From the NCBI GenBank assembly GCA_030632175.1, contig DAOVVG010000023.1, forward strand, positions 1 to 17,818: a stretch of 17,818 nt of DNA, given 5' to 3'. The DNA comes from Gammaproteobacteria bacterium. GTDB lineage: Bacteria; Pseudomonadota; Gammaproteobacteria; UBA9214. The notes beneath the pieces are model-generated. The model did not search any database. It was not told the DNA's origin and was given only the letters and a program-made list of their open reading frames with translations. The position numbers were made by a program, and so were the translations under genes. Below are positions 14,550 through 17,818 of the stretch, piece after piece; within the stretch, counting starts at the first letter, position 1, and every line of letters starts with the position of its first letter.

Positions 14550-17153
14550 ATGTTTAGACAGAGTAACGGTACTTTGAAGGACTCCACATCAAACCAATGG
14601 GAAACAGGTTGGCTGGAAGCAGTCAGTAAAATCACAGCTATCGCAGTTCAATTAGGGCTTCTGATTCTGCTAGTGAAAAGTTTCTCCCTCCTTGATGAGG
14701 CATTCGTGGATGTAGCCATCCTCATCTTCTTCGGATTCCTGATTCATGCATCATTACCGATGTGTTACCGGCTTGCATTTTTTGCGCTTCTCTCGTTTGC
14801 AAGTATTTTTGTTATTCTGGGCGCCTTTAACGGGCTATGGCTGATCGGGTTGGGCTTGGGACTGATCGGGATATGTCACCTTCGGATCCCGTTTCGTGCA
14901 CGTGTGCTCCTGCTCCTCGGAGTTGCCCTTCTCCTGAGTTATTTTCGATTTGCTGACTGGCATCTTTACCCAAGCGTGGAAAAGATGCTGGTGGGATGGA
15001 CTGGAATAGACCGGTTCCAGGTACCGTGGTCGGCAGGAGTCTGGCCCATTCTGGGTTCAATGTTCCTGTTTCGGCTGACCGTCTATATGCACGATTTGCG
15101 GTACGGTAAGGAGCGCCCGGATATCTGGCGTACCCTGAGCTATTTCTTTATGCTGCCAAATATCTGTTTCCCTCTTTTCCCGGTGGTCGACTACTCCAGA
15201 TTTACACAGGATTACTACAATGAAGACCAGTATCGTATTTATCAGCGTGGGATTTCGTGGATATTTCGCGGCATTACTCACCTAATACTTTACCGCTTCG
15301 TATACCTTTATCTGGCAGTTGATCCTTTTGATGTCAATGGTCTTGCAGACGTCCTCCAGTTCAGCATTTCGACTTTTCTACTTTACCTGCAGGTGTCCGG
15401 TCAATTCCATTTGATCGTCGGGATGCTTCTGCTGTTTGGTTTCAATCTTCCAGAAACCAATCACCTGTATTATCTTGCATCAAGCTTCAACAATCACTGG
15501 CGCCGGATCAATATTTACTGGAAAGACTTCATGATGAAGGTGCTCTACTATCCACTCTATTTCCGCCTGCGCAAACTTGGCAACACAAATGCAATAGTCC
15601 TTTCCACCATGATCGTTTTCTTTGCGACATGGTCACTGCACGCATATCAGTGGTTCTGGCTGCGTGGCACGCTATTGTTCGAATGGCATGATGCCTTGTT
15701 CTGGGGGATTCTCGGTATCTTCGTGGTTATTAACTCGCTATATGAGACCAAGCATGGCAGAGACAGGTCGCTGGGGAAGCGGTCGCGCACAGGATACGAA
15801 ATTGCTTCCGTATCGTTTAGTACAGCAGCAACCTTTCTGACAATATCCGTGCTGTGGGGCATGTGGGGTAGTGAATCTCTCGTCCAGTGGGTTTCAATGT
15901 GGGAGACTACAGGCATGGGCTGGCTAGTCATCCTGCTGATAATCCCGTCGCTGTTTGGAGCATCTCTTCTGCTAAGTCGTTACGCCAGGCGAAGGCAAAC
16001 CATAGCGCCGGTTTCCGTGCAATCAGATCCAGCGTCATCTGTACAACAAAAAGGATTCTGGCGGCTTGCCGCTTCATCTGGCCTGACTATCATTATTGTT
16101 TACGCTCTCGGGCATGCATCGGTGTATTCAATGATGCCATCGAAAATAATCAGCGTAATTGATGATATTCGAACCCCGGGGAAACTCAATGACCGTGCAG
16201 TTGCGCAAATGCGGATGGGGTATTATGAAAACCTGGTTGGCGGGATCCGGCAAAATCCGGAATTAATGAGGGTTTACAAGGAACAACCTGCAAACTGGTC
16301 ACTCTGGCAGCCAGGATCAAAACGCCAAACTGGTAACATGCTTGAAAATGAAATGATGCCGAATATCGAAACCATATTCAAAAATAAAAAACTTGCTACT
16401 AACCGCTGGGGTATGCGTGACAGAAACTACGATTTGGCCGCCCCTGCAGATACGTACAGAATAGCGGTTCTAGGCGCTTCTGCCGTATTTGGATCAGGCG
16501 TTGCAGATGAAGAGGTTTTCGAGAATGTGCTGGAGGGGATGCTAAACGACGATAAACTCTACACGGATAGAGTCGATTATGAAATTCTTAATTTCAGCAA
16601 GTTTGCACGAGTCGCTCTTCAACAGGTGATGGTTCTGGAAAGCAAAGTTGTTCGTTTCAAGCCGGATACCATGATGCTGTTTGTTCACCAAAGTGAAGCA
16701 AGACGTGGGCTGGAGTTGCTTGCGAGGATAGTCAAGAATAATGTCGGTGTTCCTTATCCATTTATCCAGTCAATAATTGATCGCGCGGGCGTCAATAGTG
16801 AGATGAGTAGATACGAGATTGAGAAACGTCTATTGTCATACAAGGATGAATTGCTCGCCGATACCTATAAGGCGATAGCCAATATTTGCCTTGAAAATGA
16901 AATTGTACCGGTGTTGGTCTTCTTGCCAATTACATATGAGCGCCTGAAAGAAGCAGATATTGACGCGCATTTAGCTACTGCCGAGGCGGCCGGGTTTGTT
17001 GCGCTCAGCCTGAGAGACGTCTACGACGGGTACGGACCTGACGAGTTATATGTCGCCGCCTGGGATGATCATCCGAATGCCTTTGCACACAAACTTATCG
17101 CCGATCAACTTCACGTGATGATAAAAAAGGAAGTCTTTGACGAGTTGAACTAG
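14550..17153 (+). CDS. MBOAT acyltransferase fused to a C-terminal SGNH domain
   Basis: An 867-residue protein joining the two halves of a periplasmic acylation machine. Residues about 20-490 form the multi-pass MBOAT part, with FNNHWRRINIYWKDF and VLYYPLYF in place of the usual REFW.RWH and RDYLYIPL, and TWSLHAYQ, whose His364 matches the MBOAT catalytic His. A further membrane segment (about 507-526) leads to an SGNH-like domain (about 600-867): LGASAVFG with Ser644 and WDDHPN with His841 and nearby Asp839. The block that normally gives the Asn (GxND) reads FVHQSEA instead, so the usual Asn is missing. AGGGA precedes ATG by eight bases. It should take an acyl group from a cytoplasmic donor, perhaps the ACP, and hand it through its own SGNH domain to the glycan (inference). 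A neighbouring reverse-strand gene carries a paralog of the SGNH part. Confidence 0.85.
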   Translation: MFRQSNGTLKDSTSNQWETGWLEAVSKITAIAVQLGLLILLVKSFSLLDEAFVDVAILIFFGFLIHASLPMCYRLAFFALLSFASIFVILGAFNGLWLIGLGLGLIGICHLRIPFRARVLLLLGVALLLSYFRFADWHLYPSVEKMLVGWTGIDRFQVPWSAGVWPILGSMFLFRLTVYMHDLRYGKERPDIWRTLSYFFMLPNICFPLFPVVDYSRFTQDYYNEDQYRIYQRGISWIFRGITHLILYRFVYLYLAVDPFDVNGLADVLQFSISTFLLYLQVSGQFHLIVGMLLLFGFNLPETNHLYYLASSFNNHWRRINIYWKDFMMKVLYYPLYFRLRKLGNTNAIVLSTMIVFFATWSLHAYQWFWLRGTLLFEWHDALFWGILGIFVVINSLYETKHGRDRSLGKRSRTGYEIASVSFSTAATFLTISVLWGMWGSESLVQWVSMWETTGMGWLVILLIIPSLFGASLLLSRYARRRQTIAPVSVQSDPASSVQQKGFWRLAASSGLTIIIVYALGHASVYSMMPSKIISVIDDIRTPGKLNDRAVAQMRMGYYENLVGGIRQNPELMRVYKEQPANWSLWQPGSKRQTGNMLENEMMPNIETIFKNKKLATNRWGMRDRNYDLAAPADTYRIAVLGASAVFGSGVADEEVFENVLEGMLNDDKLYTDRVDYEILNFSKFARVALQQVMVLESKVVRFKPDTMMLFVHQSEARRGLELLARIVKNNVGVPYPFIQSIIDRAGVNSEMSRYEIEKRLLSYKDELLADTYKAIANICLENEIVPVLVFLPITYERLKEADIDAHLATAEAAGFVALSLRDVYDGYGPDELYVAAWDDHPNAFAHKLIADQLHVMIKKEVFDELN

Positions 17154-17174
17154 ATATCACGTATTGAGCAGCCC

Positions 17175-17235
17175 GGGGGAAGAGTCAATGGCCAAAAGAT
17201 CTGACCCTGTTCATGGGCCAGATGATTGAAGCCCC
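17175..17235. terminator. Imperfect hairpin between two convergent genes
   Basis: Nested complementary blocks are GGGG with CCCC (17232-17235), TCAAT (17185-17189) with ATTGA (17225-17229), and GGCC (17190-17193) with GGCC (17216-17219). It fills most of the 82-base gap between the convergent SGNH-bearing genes and could end transcription from both sides. There is no T-run, and the pairing has internal loops. Confidence 0.25.
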
Positions 17236-17818
17236 TCAGCCGTCACCAGCGCTGGCCCTGAGCAGGTCATGCGCTCTCATTTGTTCGTACAATTTGTCTG
17301 CAATCAGTTTATGGCCCCATGCGTTGGGGTGTTTGTCCCAGGGTGCCAGTTGAATCAGGTCCGGGTCATGCCCGCTGAAGACACCTGAGAGTGTAATAGT
17401 GATGAACCCTGCATCTTCAGCCAGTTGCGTGATCTTCACTTCATTTTCAGGCATTTCTTCCTCGGTTTTAGGAAGAAAGATCCAGACCGGCAGTGCGTCA
17501 TGATTACGTGCACAGGAGACAATCGCTTCGTAGCCATACTGAACAATATCCTCTTCATACGGCTGGAGTCGCCTTTTTATTTCCGTCCCGGACATCCCGT
17601 CTTCAATGCCAGCCTTTTCCTTGATGCTAACGAGGTAAGGTAGCGTGATATCCCGTTTTTCCCGGATAAGCTTGGTGAGGTGGTTTTTTGCCCATTTAAT
17701 TTCTGCAGTGTGCGAGATAAAGAAAATTGCATCCGGTGAGAAGCCCTGTACTTTTTGATTGCACTGAGCCACTTTCTGGGACAATGTATATCCACCAACA
17801 GAGAAGTTCAGTATCTCA
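17236..17818 (-). CDS. SGNH-domain protein, paralog of the fusion's C-terminus, 5' partial
   Basis: The reverse-strand frame stays open from the right edge to TGA at 17238-17236, so the first part lies outside the window. A TTG at 17784 is not the start: the frame before it reads EILNFSVGGYTLSQKV, matching EILNFSKFARVALQQV of the MBOAT-SGNH protein. Similarity runs on to the end, where WDKHPNAWGHKLIADKL matches WDDHPNAFAHKLIADQL. As in that protein, the block III Asn is replaced: SHTAE here, VHQSE there. It is therefore the SGNH part of a second such protein, possibly another MBOAT-SGNH fusion or a stand-alone SGNH partner; only sequence beyond the edge can tell. It is convergent with the fusion gene, 82 bases apart, suggesting an inverted duplication. 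Confidence 0.85.
   Translation of the reverse strand, partial: EILNFSVGGYTLSQKVAQCNQKVQGFSPDAIFFISHTAEIKWAKNHLTKLIREKRDITLPYLVSIKEKAGIEDGMSGTEIKRRLQPYEEDIVQYGYEAIVSCARNHDALPVWIFLPKTEEEMPENEVKITQLAEDAGFITITLSGVFSGHDPDLIQLAPWDKHPNAWGHKLIADKLYEQMRAHDLLRASAGDG

Noticed and set aside
1..17818. CRISPR array, tRNA or rRNA genes
   Set aside because: No regularly spaced repeats, no cloverleaf-like segment and no rRNA-like stretch were noticed by eye on either strand; no dedicated scan was possible.

Overview
The window reads as part of a polysaccharide (O-antigen, capsule or exopolysaccharide) biosynthesis and acylation locus from a proteobacterium, most likely a gammaproteobacterium. This rests on gene content (AlgI-type MBOAT acyltransferase, GDP-heptose genes, GT2 and GT4 glycosyltransferases), moderate GC, tight gene packing with ATGA/GTGA overlaps, and Shine-Dalgarno-like sites. 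The genus cannot be named from the sequence.

Layout, left to right. (1) 1-1368: an AlgI/DltB-like membrane-bound O-acyltransferase (MBOAT), cut by the left edge. (2) 1369-1762: a non-coding stretch with palindromes and a weak candidate promoter. (3) 1763-5252: a one-chain alpha+beta E1 of a 2-oxoacid dehydrogenase, a lipoyl-domain E2 acyltransferase with an altered active-site motif, and a small DltC-like acyl carrier protein (ACP). (4) 5404-7556: a membrane-anchored NodB-like deacetylase candidate and an overlapping GT2. (5) 7682-9998: hddA-gmhA-hddC, overlapping one another, making GDP-D-glycero-alpha-D-manno-heptose; the gmhB phosphatase step is absent. (6) 10080-12632: a GT4 and a membrane-anchored SGNH hydrolase/acyltransferase. 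(7) 12633-14549: a scarred region holding an IS5-type transposase remnant, a reverse-strand secreted esterase, a short GT4 3'-end remnant and an AT-rich promoter-like stretch. (8) 14550-17153: a one-chain MBOAT-SGNH fusion. (9) 17236-17818, reverse strand: the 3' part of a paralog of that SGNH domain, convergent with it and running off the right edge.

How the genes may work together (inference). Two glycosyltransferases and the GDP-heptose genes would build a heptose-containing glycan. E1 and E2 would oxidatively decarboxylate a 2-oxo acid and hold the acyl group on lipoyl. The neighbouring ACP is a plausible acceptor, and the MBOAT and SGNH proteins would place the acyl group on the glycan across the membrane. 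The architecture resembles DltA-DltC-DltB-DltD, but with an E1/E2 pair where Dlt has an ATP-dependent adenylating ligase. No such ligase, no E3 (lipoamide dehydrogenase), no polymerase and no flippase is in the window. This possible E1-E2-ACP-MBOAT acyl-donor route is the most interesting feature here.
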